Below the pieces are notes generated by a model that did no database searches, was not told the origin of the DNA, and saw only the letters and a list, made by a program, of their open reading frames with translations. A program made the position numbers and the translations under genes. From Microstegium vimineum (lineage: Eukaryota > Streptophyta > Magnoliopsida > Poales > Poaceae): DNA of 64,000 nt. The stretch is from positions 15,577,840 to 15,641,839 of the forward strand of contig CM039130.1 in assembly GCA_022036555.1 (NCBI GenBank). Reading direction: 5' to 3'. This document shows, piece by piece, positions 45,135 through 57,480 of the stretch. The first letter of the stretch is position 1; each line of letters opens with the position of its first letter.

Positions 45135-46837
45135 AGACCACCCACACTTAATTCTTTGCTCATCCTTGAGTAAAGGTTAAAAGCTAACATGACTATAACA
45201 TCATTAAGGTATATAGCAGGCATAAAGTTTCCTTCAAGACATTTCTTATACAAGTGGGATATGTGGCATTGTCTAACATATATCCTTTAGAAGTTGAAGA
45301 ATGGAATAGTTCTCAAAGCAAAGTCATCTTCCCAAATCATATTTTAGTACTTGGAGTTTTTGATAAGTTTTTCAAAAGGAAAGCACATAAGTCAACTTAC
45401 TCCTCATATAGCACTCTAGATCACTCAAAAGGTATATGATTCCTTACCAAGGCATAGCATGAGGTTGCCTTCTTTCTATCTTCCTACTTCTAAATGGCTT
45501 ATGTGGAGCTTAGGTAGGGATAAAGAATGTAGCAAACCTACCTTGCATATATTGTAAAGTCAAATTTCGGATCCAAGGAGAGAAGTGTCATACTCTTAGA
45601 TCAAGATGTGCAAGTGTGTGAAACATGGCAAATGATCAATACTCCTTTGTTTGATATGGTCTCTCTTTCTTACTTATTATTTTGAGACATAACTATCTTT
45701 TTTTTCTATGAGCTTTGATTTTCTCATTATTTTTTTCTAAGACTTGGGACCTTCATGTGCCCCTATATTTTTTCATATTTTTCATAATTTTGCATAGTCT
45801 ATGTCTCATTTACTAGCAACATACTAGAGAGAGAATTTTCTATTGGAACATGGAGCATGAATTATGTGGAAAATGTAAGGCATGTTTTTGCGTACTTCCA
45901 GGGTAGAAGCAGCATATATATGTGGCGTGTACGTGATCTTGATCTTGGGAGCATGATAAGCCTCTCAACAAGGGTCACAAAACTTGACCAAACTTAACAC
46001 AAAGTAAGCAGCTTATGTAGAAAGCTTATATCATGAAAGAGCATATATGGCTGTGGTAGAAATTTTCTCACTATAGAGGAGTAGTGACATTATGGTTTTA
46101 TGACATTTTCAAAAATTAATCTCCAAGCACTTTAAATAGACAGGGTATGAATCATGAGCCAAGAACTATATCACATTAATCAACAACTTAGTCAATATGA
46201 TTTTCCTATCAAGATTTTTTCCCACTAGCATAAGCAAAAGCAAGAATTCATCTTTATGACGCTTTCACCCCTTGAATATCATAGATCATGTCACTTTTCA
46301 AATTTTAAGTTCAGATGCAATCTTCTTGTTTTTATTCAATATTAAAAGGGAAATAAACTAAAGAAAAGAAATGCATTAAAAGAAGAAGAGGGGGAAGATT
46401 GGCAAACTAGTCAAGAAGCAGGTTAAGAACATGTGGATGCTGACTGGTGGGACCAGGGGTCCATAGTGGGGTCGGCCAACCACACTTTGGTGCCTCTGGT
46501 CATTCTGGTGCCCACACTTGTGAAGGTTGGGGTCGGCTGACCCCCCCCCCCCACACTTCGTTGAAGGTGTACCTAACTTTTTATTCATAGAGAACAAACG
46601 TGAAAACACAAAGGACTCTACTGGTGGGACACACCAGCGAGTCAAAATTTATTTGAACGGAGCAAGATATAGAATAGTATTAGAAGGAGAAACATGATTA
46701 AGCAAAAGAGATAAAGAAACACAGGGCATAAGGATAAAGGACTAGACAAGATTTTTTTAAGTTAGATCATGGAAAGGTTTGAATTCAATCATGTCTATTT
46801 CATCATCTAGTTCATCAGGTTCAAGGAATACTTTTAA
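45135..46837 (-). other. Athila-like element A 3' untranslated region
   Basis: No reading frame is conserved. It aligns with 21640-23340 of element B. It contains further imperfect GGTCGGC(C/T)GACC motifs near 46467 and 46530. Confidence 0.55.
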
Positions 46838-48208
46838 TCATTGGCCATTTACCTTAAAGATCTTACCTTCATCATCTTGAAGTGTAATAGCTCCATGAGG
46901 CAAAGTGTCGATGACTTGAAATGGACCTTCCCATTTGCTTCGAAGTTTTCCATGTCCAAATAACCTTACTCTTGAGTTGAACATGAGTACCTTGTCTCCT
47001 GCCTTGAACTCCTTTTTCTTTATCCTTTTGTCATGCCATCTCTTTGTTCTTTCCTTGTAGATTTTGGCATTGTGGTATGCTCTCTCCCTCCATTCTTCTA
47101 ATTCTGAAATTTTCATTTTCCTATGCCTTCCTGTAGCTTGTAGATCCATATTCCAATTCTTTATGGCCCAATGTGCTAAAAACTCCAACTCGACCGGGAG
47201 GTGACAAGTCTTCCCATATACTATTTGGTATGGTGACATGCCAATGGGTGTCTTGAATGTTGTCCAGTATGCCCATAGTGCATCAGGTAGCTTGCCCCTC
47301 CATCTTTTCCCCATCGCATCTACTGTCTTTTGCAGTATGTTCTTGATTTGTTTGTTGGATGTTTCTGCTTGTCCACTTGTTTGGGGATGGTATGGAGTTG
47401 CAACATTGTGTCGGATGCCTTGTTCTTCTAGGAAGCATCGGAAGCCCCCTTCAATGAAGTGGGAGCCCCCGTCACTTATCACCAGCCTTGGGGTTCCAAA
47501 CCTTGGAAAGATGGTTTCTTCAAACATCTTTCTTGGGCTTTTGGCATCTGCTGCTTTGCATGGCATTGCTTCAACCCACTTGGACACATAGTCCACAGCC
47601 ACTAGGATGTACTCACATCCACGGGACTTGGGAAAAGGTCCCATGAAGTCAATGCTCCACACGTCAAAAAGCTCCACTTGAAGTTTGTTTGTCAGTGGCA
47701 TTGCATCTCGAGCATTGATGTTCCCATGCTTCTGGCACCTCACACATCTCTTGATGAAGTTCTTTGTATCTTCATAAATGTTTGGCTAGAAGAAACCACT
47801 TTGCCAAATCTTTGCATGGGTTCTAAATGCTCCATAGTGTCCTTCGTATGGTGCAGCATGACACTTCTCGATGATCTTGATTGATTCTACTTTAGGGACA
47901 CATTTCCTTAACAGACCATCATTGCAGACTCTATACAGGTAAGGCTCATACCAGAGATGTACTTGACTTTCATGTATGAGCTTTTTCTTGTTTGCTCCTA
48001 GTGGTACATGTCCTGCAACCATAAAGTTCACAATATTCGCGTACCATGGGCTGAAGTCTGTGATCTTGAGGAGCATGTCATCCCTTTGGAAGTCATTGAT
48101 CGGCAAGTCCTGTGCATCTTGGAATTGCATTCTGGACAAGTGATCGGCTACAGAATTTTCTACTCCTTTTTTATATTTTATTTCTAAATTAAATTCTTGG
48201 AGTAGCAA
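46838..48208 (-). pseudogene. Athila-like integrase
   Basis: The zinc-binding part (about 48.0-47.7 kb) has HAAPYEGHYGAFRTH and then MRCQKHGNIN, a HHCC arrangement. The core has VWSIDFMGPFPKS, VISDGGSHF and YHPQTSGQAETSN, giving D, D and the E region. The C-terminal part has FKAGDKVLMFNSRVRLFGHGKLRSKW. A stop separates the zinc-binding part from the core at about 47785. The sequence strongly resembles plant Athila pol. Confidence 0.92.
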
Positions 48209-48211
48209 GAT

Positions 48212-49837
48212 TCATCTTATTAAATGTGGTTTAGCATCTTTCTTAGTGAGCAAGTATTTTAAGGCAGCATGATCGGTATAAATAATAACCTTTGCTCCAA
48301 CTAAGTAAGATCTAAATTTGTCAATAGCAAAAACAACAGCAAGGAGCTCTTTTTCAGTTGTTGCATAATTAAGTTGAGGTCCTGCCAAAGTTTTGCTAGC
48401 ATATGAAATTGCATGATGCTTTTTATCTTTTGTTTGGCCAAGAACGACACCAACAACATAATCACTAGCATCACACATTATTTCAAAAGGAAGTGTCCAA
48501 TCAGGGGGTTGGATGATTGGAGCAGAGACAAGTGCTTTCTTGAGAATATAAAAAGCATTTAAGCACTCATCATTGAAGTCAAAGGGTGCATCTTTAGCAA
48601 GCAGGTTTGTTAAAGGCCGAGCAATTTGAGAGAAATCTTTTATGAAACATCTATAAAAACCAGCATGCCCAAGAAAACTTCTAACACCCTTGACATTCGT
48701 GGGAGGTGGAAGTTGCTCTATGACTTCTATCTTAGCTCTATCCACCTCGATCCCACGCTCAGACACTCTATGTCCCAGCACTATGCCTTCCTAAACCATG
48801 AAATGGCATTTTTCCCAGTTCAGGACTAAGTGTTTTTCCTCACATCTTTGTAAGACCTTGTCCAAATTTTCAAGACAATCATCAAAGGTTTTTCCATAGA
48901 CAGAGAAATCATCCATAAAAACTTCCATGATTTGTTCAATCATGTCAGAGAAAATGGACATCATGCACCTTTGGAAAGAAGCAGGAGCATTGCATAAGCC
49001 AAAAGACATACGACGATATGCATACGTCCCATAAGGGCATGTGAAGGTGGTCTTACTTTGATCATCGAGATGGATGGGAATTTGATGATAGCCCGAGTAA
49101 CCATCAAGGAAACAGAAGAAAGAATGTTTTGCTAACCGTTCCAACATTTCATCAATAAAGGGTAATGGGAAGTGATCTTTCTTTGTAGCCTTATTGAGTT
49201 TTTGGTAATCTATGCACATCCTCCAATCTGTGACGGTTCATTGAGGGATCAATTCATTTTTCTCATTTTTCACAACTGCCATTCCTCCCTTTTTAGGCAC
49301 TACTTGCATGGGGCTAACCCACTCACTATGAGGAACAGGGTAAATTATGCCCGCATGTAAGAGTTTCAAGACCTCTTTCTTCACAACCTCTCTCATCGCG
49401 TTGTTAAGCCTCCTTTGAGGCTCCCTAGATGGTATGGATTCATGATCGATAGGGATGCGATGTGTGCAAAGAGCAGGGCTAATCCCTATGAGATCTTGAA
49501 GAGAGTAGCCTAAGACGGATTGATGTTTCTCCAAAACGGTGATGAGTTTAAGGGTCTCCACCGAAGAAAGCTTATCACTTATGATTACGGGGGATTCTCT
49601 ATCACCATTGAGGAATGCATACTTGAGGCCAGAAGGAAGGGGTTTGAGCTCAATGAGAGATTTAGGTGGTGGTTCAGATTCCTTCAAATCTATAGGTTCA
49701 TCCAAGTTGTCTTCTTCTTGGATGAAATGTTGAGCATCATCTTCAAGATTTGGTTCAAAAGCATCTAGAAGAGAGGCTGCCATCACTTCCTCCATCGGCT
49801 GACACCCGGGAGCTAAGTTCGTCCTATGATGACACAA
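48212..49837 (-). pseudogene. Athila-like reverse transcriptase/RNase H
   Basis: The upstream frame has EVLKLLHAGIIYPVPHSEWVSP. RT has MCIDYQKLNKAT, FLDGYSGYHQIPI, FGLCNAPASFQRCM and the catalytic VFMDDFSVYG. RNase H follows with MCDASDYVVGVVLGQ, TEKELLAVV and IIYTDHAALKYLL. Three stops or frame breaks (about 49238-49219, 48790-48781, 48212) interrupt it. The first residues abut LTR sequence at 49813 because of the 5' deletion. Confidence 0.92.
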
Positions 49838-51282
49838 GGGGTTTATGATAAGTTGGGTAAAGAGGTTCTCTATGGTTATGAAACTAGCAAGGTAAGATAC
49901 AAAGGTTGTTCACTTCGGGCCACTAGGCCATTTAGCAACAGAAAGGGATGAGAAGGGTGCTAAACCACCTAGCACAAGAAGGCCTACGTTTTAAGAACTT
50001 GGCCGAACGTGGTGGGATCAAAGCCTAGATAAGTCTGTCACCCCTACTAGGTACCACAAACAAACCGTTGGACAAGCCATAGACACAGGTAAGCGTATAG
50101 CCTAGACACCACGTCTACACTATATCTTACTACTCTAATCCAGATCCAGGTGAAATTGACTAGAGTACCTGTTTAAGGGCGGTGAACCAATGAACAACTA
50201 AAGTAAATACTTTACCAGAACTAAAGATCAATTACCATAAAAGAATCTCAAATGCAGACTTACAAAAGAGAAGGCTGCATCCGCCAAGGTACAGTTTGGA
50301 GAAGACGTCAGACAGGCCCGACTCTCCTCCAGACTCTCCTCACTCTCTCCCTATTTTCTATGCTACTAGTAGAACAGGGCTTCGCCTTGTTGAGTGAGTA
50401 GCTCCTCCTTGGTGTGTCTTGAATGAGAGAGAGTGAGGGGGTATTTGTAGTGGAGAGGTGGAGTAGGGGCTACTCCACCGCCATGTCATCGATCTGCGTG
50501 ATGGGTGATGAGAGCCCTTAGATCTCAACCGCCTTCAGATCAAGGGTGGAAAGGATTTGAGCATGTGCTTCTTTGCATGCCTCCATGCAAGGGAGAGGTG
50601 GGCGCCCCCTAGGCCTTAGGGGGGGGTCGACCGACTCCCCTATGGTTGGTGGGACCGCCCCAGTCCTTCTAGAAGATGGCCCACCTATCTTGGAGTGAGT
50701 GTGCACAAGTTGGACCTCTTCTGGACGTCGGTTTGTACTCTTATGGGCCCGTGGATCCATGTGAAGTGAATATGAGTCGTTTAGAGAAAGGACAAGTTGA
50801 TCCAAGGGTGGAGGATCACTTGGGAGTGCTTCTCCCGGATCATGACCAGCGTGGAAGAGAGGAGTGGCCGCCAAGTCACCTTGGGGGTCGCTTGACCCCC
50901 CTATGACATGTGGACCACTGCCAACCTTCTAGAAGCATGGCCCACATGTCATGGAGTGGCTAGAGATCTTGGTGTGTGCCATTTATAGGTCGGCCGACCT
51001 GCACAAGGGGTTAGTGACCCCTTACTATGACAGGTGGGCCCTCCTATCATGTGGAGTGCTTAGGGGGACTGGTGGGCCCATAGGGTGGTCGGCCGACCCC
51101 CCTATGGTGGGTCCCACTAGCTCATTTCTCTCCATTTCGAGTAGTCCTGCAAGAAATACTCCATGGATATGTGGAACTATTTATTTGATAAAACTCATTA
51201 TGTCTTTGCTTGCTAGCTCCTGGAAAAAGTGTTTTGTTGATGGTTTTGATGGTATAAAAACATGGTGAAATTACCGTCAACA
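49813..51282 (-). mobile_element. Athila-like element A 5' LTR, truncated
   Basis: It aligns from ctaagttcgtcc with the 3' LTR from 43674. The TATA counterpart reads tatttgta (about 50441), so the minus-strand TATAAATA has become TACAAATA. GGCCGACC palindrome at 51087-51098; two others have decayed (50627, 50885). Confidence 0.86.
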
Positions 51283-51287
51283 GTGAG

Positions 51288-52197
51288 ACTTTGAGCTCCC
51301 TAGTGCTAGATGAGAGAGATGTGTTCTCAAGCTTCAAATCATCATTAGCACTAGACAAGGTATCAAGCTTAGCATGCAAGGTTTCTTGTATCACAAGAAG
51401 TTTGTCATTTTTAGCTTTGTACTTCCTTATGATGTCGGAGTATTTGTTGCAAATTTTTATTAGATCATCATAAGAGGGTGTTTCATCATCACTATCACAT
51501 GAGCTATTACTATCATCACCATCATCTTCTTGTACCTTCTTGTCACCTTTATCCATGAGGCATAGGTGTGAAGAGGATGAGCCCGATGATGATGGAGGAG
51601 GTGGCGGTGGAGTAGAAGAACCAATCACCAAGGCGGCCACCTTCTAATCTTCAGTCTCCTCATCGGAGGAGTCACTTGAGTCTTCAATGTCGGTGAGCCA
51701 ATCACCAACAATATAAGCTTTGCCATCCTTCTTCATCTTGTGAAATTTGAAGTTCTTCTTCTTCTTGAATAGTTTGTCTTGCTTCTTGTCATCATCACTT
51801 GAGTCATCATTGCCACCCTTGTTGTTCTTGAACTTGTTCTTGTTCTTGTAGTCCTTGAACTTCTCTTTCTTCTCTTTAGGGCAAGCATGTGCTAGATGAC
51901 CAAGAATGCGCAATTGAAGCACTTCATTTGAGAGATTGGCTTCCTTGAAGAGCTTGTGAAGAATTTCTTCTTATTTGAGTCAAACTTGACTCCATTCTTG
52001 TTTAGCCTCTTCAACATCTTTGTGGTCTTCTTCACCATGAGAGCGATGTTGTCTTCATCATCTTTACTTGAGTCCTCAACCACCAATTGAATCTTGCATT
52101 TCTCCTTGGTGGAAGCTTTGAGGGCCAAATCTTTCTTCTCCTCTTTTTCTTTCTTCTTGGAGGAGGATGGAGAACCATCATTGATCTTCATGTACAT
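51288..52197 (-). pseudogene. Sirevirus gag, upstream part
   Basis: Highly charged Lys/Glu/Asp-rich segments with a first CCHC-like knuckle near 51900, where a frameshift falls inside the box: CFNC is in one frame and GHLAHAC in the next. A Pro/Ser run and a coiled-coil-like stretch follow up to the Athila insertion. The N-terminal half of Gag is deleted, and sequence at 52212 switches to LTR. Confidence 0.82.
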
Positions 52198-52211
52198 CTC
52201 CTAATCTCATT

Positions 52212-55200
52212 GACCTTCACTTGACCCACTCAAGGCTAGGAAGGTGGATGGATGCACACTTGTCACTCCTAATCTCTCTAGGGAGGAAGAACAAGCTTAG
52301 GATTCTCAAATCTCTTCCTCACTAGGCACTTGGCTCTCCATGAACTCTCTCTAGGTTTCTTCAGCTGAAACAATGGCCAAGAGAGCTAGTTTGGACGAAG
52401 TGGGCAACTATATATAGTCCCCACCTCCAAAACTAGCCGTTTTGTGCTTTTTCCCTTTTCTGTGTAGGCGTCGGACTAGTTCAACGACTAGACCGTCGAA
52501 CCATTTCCTCTGGTCCGGAGCCTATACTCAGTTCAAACTTGCACTGTGCCAGGCACCTCCGGACTACTTCCATTAGTCCGGAGCCCTGGTCCGGAGCCTT
52601 GGTCCGGACCCCTGGTACACCCTAAGTGAAAACTCAGCTCTGCTGGGAAGCATCGGACTAGCCGTCGGCCAAGCTGTCGGACTAGTTCGGAGCTCTCTCT
52701 GCCTCTCTTCCAATCTCACAGGCCACCGGACCAATTAAGATTAGTTCGGAGCCCTTCGGACAGGTGGTCCAGAGCTCTTTCTTTAGAGCTTTTGCATAAG
52801 ACAGGACCGTCGGACTACCTCCAATGGTCCGATGTGACAGAACCTCTTAAGACAGGGCCCACTTGCTAGGATTAATAGTCCATCCGACTTAATCCAAAAC
52901 AAATGATCCAAGTCTTAATTAATCCGTCAGGTGTCGCCACTTTGCAGCGGGTCATCCACCTCTTTCCGAACAGGATCATTCTCATCACAAACATTGCAGA
53001 AGTAATACAATAATTTAATTTACATCAAATTAGCGGAAATTTGAAGTCATATTACAAACCAAAGGTTTTTGAAACTTAACATAGTGTCATACAACATTAT
53101 TACATCAAGCGGGTGATAGAGTTTAAACAAAGCAACCGAGGTACTCTTGCCCAAGAGTCAAGTAAAGACAGTTCATTCCTCATCTTCATCCACAGAGACA
53201 ACAGTCATGCAACACGAGGCTGCACAGACCGGATTATGACCCTCATCTGCAACAGGGGTTAACAAACCATGAGTACGGGAGTACTCAACAAGTCTTACCA
53301 GACCAATAAAAATATTTGGTGGACAAAAGGTATGCAAATCATAGGATTCAAGGTGTGGTTTACAAGAATCAAATATTTTGCATAAATGAGCATTTTGTAA
53401 AACAATTGAAATTCATTTAATTTGTTCATAAGATTACTCAAGTACCGATCTAGATTTATGATCAATAACAGGGTAATAAGTCATCCATGAAAGGAAACCA
53501 TCAAGTATCCGGTTTAAGTTTCATTAACTACGATGAAGAAAACAGGTTATGTTTTCATATCCGAGGAACACGACGATTCAAACCGGTTAAACCCAGCTGG
53601 AGCTTCCCTATCACACGCCATATGCAGCACTAAAGCACACATATGACTATTTTTCCATGGATCCTCCATCCAAGATCGGGGTTCCGCCACCCGAGAGCAC
53701 AGTACACCTCCATCCAGTTCCTCGAACTTGGAGGGTACACACTACTCTCGCCATCTCTCCACTTCTAGTGCGGGTTAACCGTTCTTTAGACTGGATTAGC
53801 CAGAGTCCAGCTTTCCTAAAGTATGTGATAAGTACTCCAAAGTCACAACCCTAGTCTTGCATCAACAGCAAGGCCTTAATGACACAGGCGGAAAGAACCC
53901 ACTCACCAGTCACCACTGATGGATCCCAAACACCGTGTCCGCCCGGTCCCGATTATTACTTCCAACAACACCCCTTTCTCAAAAGAACATAACCATTTGC
54001 CGAAGCAATACGCTATGTGTAGGTGACCAGAAATCACCTACTATAAAAGTTCTAAGCATACTAAGCATTTTAGCAAAAGCTTACATCTTTAAACAAGTGT
54101 CAAGGTAAAGGTACAATAATACAAGGATAAGGCTATGCATCAAGTAGGAATTTAATAAAGTAGTAACAATATAATATAATAACCGTAAGTGTATTTAAAA
54201 CAAAAATTTAAATACAAGGAAGGATTAAATGCACCGGGGCTTGTCTTCATTGGAGGGATAAACGAACTCGGGCTCAGATTCACTAACAGAAAAACCCATT
54301 CACTAGGGTGGTTATCCAACCCAACCAACGAACAATCTACACGATAAATGATATGCTTAGATGATGCTTGAAATAATAGACATGATGCTTTGCAACACAC
54401 AAACATGCATTTGAGAGGTGAACAAAACAACTTAACAACCTTGAGTATAACTTACCTTCATATAAGAAAACTAACCAAGAGCATAAAACAATTTAATTAA
54501 ACCCTATTTAATATGATTATCTAGGTTAATAATTATATCCAAAAGAACTGAGCAAGCAACACTACATCATGCATGTCCATACTGTGGTTGTCACTGGACA
54601 AATAACCATTTGCATCAAACAACTCAAAATCACACAAATTCTAGAGTCATTAGGGTTTCTAATCATTTTAATATTAATTATACAAATAACTTTTTGTACA
54701 GCAAGGTATAAGTGTATAAAGGTTACACAAAAATTTTCATAATTTTTGGAACAACATACAAAGCATGAAAAATCATGGAAAAGTCATTTTTCAATTACTT
54801 TGATCATTTTTACAGGATTAAAAATGTACTGAACAAGAACATGTTATATTTTTCTTAAATACTACACATCACAAAGGGTATACACAAATTTTTCCAGAAT
54901 TTATACATGCACAGAAATAAATATATGTAAATTACAAAAACAGTATTGTGCAAAACAGGAAAATAAGAAAAACTCTTTGAATCGGCCACTGATAGCTGGG
55001 TCCCACGCGTCAGTGACACAGAGGCAGGGCAGCGGCGCTGACGACCACAAAACACGGCGACGCGTCACCGACGGTGACCAAACCGAACAACCGACCCTTG
55101 CGCTGCACTCTACACTTCTCCCCGAACCCAACGAGATACGATAAGGCCAAAGCTAACCCTTGCAACAACCTCGCCGGCGATATCCACGGTGGCCCGAGCT

Positions 55201-57200
55201 CGGTCGCTCGTGCGCCGGCGAGTACAAGCCACAACCGGCTCAACCAAGCACGCCAGAGGACTCAGCGACACTCCAGCAACGCAAAGCGCAAGAAAAACGA
55301 AGCGAAAACCTAGCGCAACGACCTCGCGGACGGCCATCGCGGACGGCCGAGATTCGCGCGACGTGCGCCGGCCAAAACACGCACGCGCTCGAACAACCAA
55401 CACCCATACAAGACTCACGACGGCTAGGCGAAGCTAGCGCAAGACTCAGATAAGAAAAAGATCAACTACAGGTCCCTGCCGACGAGCACACCGCCGCGAC
55501 GGCCAAGAACCGCGGCGGCGCGTCGTGGACAGAGCACGATGGCTCGATTCAAGGTCAACCAAGCGCGCGGAGAGTTCGAGGAGCTCACCCCGATTACGAA
55601 GCTCACGCTAATGTGGCCGGAGATGAAGAGGAGGACGCTGGCGACGAAGACCGTGCCGACGAAAGTGATGAACCGGTGGCAAGACCGACGTTCCCGAAGC
55701 TGCGGTTCACCAAAGATCGAACGGAGAGGCGCAACGAGATAAGTGATGAACAAGAAGTAAGAAACAAAAGATGAAATAACAATGTGGCTCCTGGATAGCC
55801 CAGACGATAGCGAACCCGAGCAGCGGCGCTCTCGCCGGAGCCGAGGAAGGAGTCGCGTCGGGCAAACGAGGGCTCGACGGTTTCAACCAACTCGCGCGGG
55901 AGGTGCGCGAGGTCAAGGCGAAGGCAAAGCGACTGGATTGGGGACTTGGCAGTGGCTGGAGAGCTCGCGCGAGCTCGTCGTCGCGGATGGCACGCGCGGC
56001 GGCGTGAGCAGAGTAGAGCGCGAGCGTGGAAAGAGAGGCAGGAGACTCGTTGTCCCGTTTTGAAGAGCGGGGAGTGTGCGCGACGACGCCACGCACACGA
56101 TGGGACGCTCGTCGACGCCAGAAGGCGCGCTGTGAGCTTGGCAGGTGGCCAACCAGGTGTCACGGCCATGGACGAGCTCGACATGCAGGTGTTCAATGAA
56201 TTGACTAAACTGCCCCTGAGACTATTTTGCAAATTGCTCAAGCTTCCAAGTGTTTTCATGAAAAACTTTGAATACCAAAGTTGCTCTAAATTTCATGATC
56301 TACAACTTTATCAATATGCACTTTTCAAATTCGGCCTAGAATGAAAATTGCATTTTTGAAATTTGAAACCTCTTTTAAAAGAATTACCCACTTTTGAATT
56401 ACTCAAGATTTTTTAATAACACTTGAAAAACTCCAAACATCACTTTTACAATTGAAACAGAGTTCTACAACTTTGCTTTAACAACCATATACAAATTATT
56501 TTTAGATTTTGAAAACCATGTTTAGGGTTTGATCCACCCCCTCTGGAAATTAGGGTTTGGAAAAGAATTTGAAATCATGGCAAGCATTCACACAATTGAG
56601 CTAGACACAATCAATTAAACTCATTTTAGTTCAATGCATAGCAAGGTTCTCAATCAAGTGAATGATGCTTAGTGCATATGATGACATGATCAAATTTTAA
56701 TTAAGCTTTAAACACCAGGGGTGTTACATCCGATGCCTCCTAGGACAAACTGGTCCGGAGCCTCTTTCTCCCCCTTCTTCACCTCTTTTCACCAGGTCTC
56801 TTGAAGGGGTTTTGCTCCTACCATCTCAAGGGTTGTTTGTAGGGTCTCTAGGAAAAGATGTGACAAATGTGTATACACCAATATTCCCAAACTCTCCTAG
56901 GTCAAGCTACTAACCTCATACCCCCTTAATAGTACGATCAAAGGAAGAACAAATCCCTAGTCTATACTTAGTGCCCTTCTCAACCTTGTGGCACTAAGAA
57001 CTAGCCTAGTCTTCACCTTGTAGCTCCATCCTTTGAAACCGAAACGATTTCCATCTTGGGTGCATGAATACCATTAAGCACATTCATCTAGCATCACTAA
57101 TGACCTAACTCAAATGACTTTGTCTCTGCAAAATATACGTTAGTCATAGTGACCTAGCATTGTTGTTAATCACCTAAACACAAGGGACCATGATTCTTCA
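52212..57200 (-). mobile_element. Sirevirus 5' LTR, truncated and interrupted
   Basis: The parts 52212-52832 and 56734-57200 together align with 13571-14647 of the 3' LTR. The first 508 bp (plus-strand sense) next to the primer site are missing. A solo LTR (52833-56728) sits between the parts. The LTR ends CA at 57200, followed by the element's TSD. Confidence 0.87.
52833..56728. mobile_element. Long solo LTR, 3.9 kb
   Basis: The insertion starts TGTGACAG and ends TGTTACA, flanked by a perfect TSD TCCGA (52828-52832 and 56729-56733). It has no internal region, primer site or coding domain, so a solo LTR is the simplest reading. The length and the TGTGACAGAACC start fit the long LTRs of Tekay/Retrosat-type chromoviruses, but that is inference. 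It is AT-rich at both ends and has a GC-rich block at about 54980-56170 with open frames on both strands that show no known domain. Confidence 0.7.
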
Positions 57201-57205
57201 GTGTG

Positions 57206-57480
57206 ATCTAGAAATAAAAATAAAACATAAAATTATAAATAGAAAAAGAGAAAATGAGAATTAACAAATGAAAGTAAAGAAAAAATAAAGAAAAACATAC
57301 AATAAGAATGAAAATAGAAAAGGGAAACAAAAGGGATAATAAAAGAAAAAAACAAATAAAAAGAGAAAAAATTAAAAAATAATAAAATATGACAAGAATA
57401 TAATAACACAACAAAAAACATAAGAGAAAATAAAAAGGAAAAATATAATAGAAAGGAAAGAAAGAAAAAGGGACAACTCA
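57206..57480 (+). repeat. Purine-rich low-complexity tract
   Basis: About 270 bp almost entirely A and G with scattered T (aaataaaaataaaa, gaaaaagagaaaa and the like). The poly-Phe/Leu/Ser frames on the minus strand are an artefact of this composition. Confidence 0.8.

Larger units (their letters stand above)
43582..51282 (-). mobile_element. Athila-like (Ty3/gypsy) element A
   Basis: Flanked by a perfect TSD GTGAG (43577-43581 and 51283-51287), with TGTTGACA...GTCAACA ends. On the minus strand: 5' LTR (right, truncated) fused directly to pol, then a 1.7-kb untranslated region and the 3' LTR (left). Gag, the primer site and the first 90 bp or so of the right LTR (plus-strand sense) are deleted. 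Pol is broken by stops. Confidence 0.9.
13063..57200 (-). mobile_element. Sirevirus (Ty1/copia) retrotransposon, outer element of the nest
   Basis: The element runs on the minus strand: 5' LTR on the right, 3' LTR on the left, flanked by a perfect TSD GTGTG (13058-13062 and 57201-57205). The order on the minus strand is gag, protease, integrase, RT/RNase H and then an extra ORF before the 3' LTR, as in Sireviruses. Without the insertions inside it, its own sequence is about 12.6 kb. It is dead: the 5' LTR has lost about 510 bp, the primer-binding site and 5' gag are deleted, and the coding frames carry stops and frameshifts. Insertions at 15648, 43582 and 52833 were made into it and are therefore younger. 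Confidence 0.88.

Noticed and set aside
55160..56344. Several overlapping open frames on both strands in the 3.9-kb LTR
   Set aside because: Arg/Ala/Ser-rich frames in all registers reflect GC content; no start context, intron structure or domain was recognised.
13063..57200. CRISPR array or bacterial defence island
   Set aside because: Direct repeats are LTRs, minisatellites or tandem duplications without regular spacers; all coding is plant retroelement.
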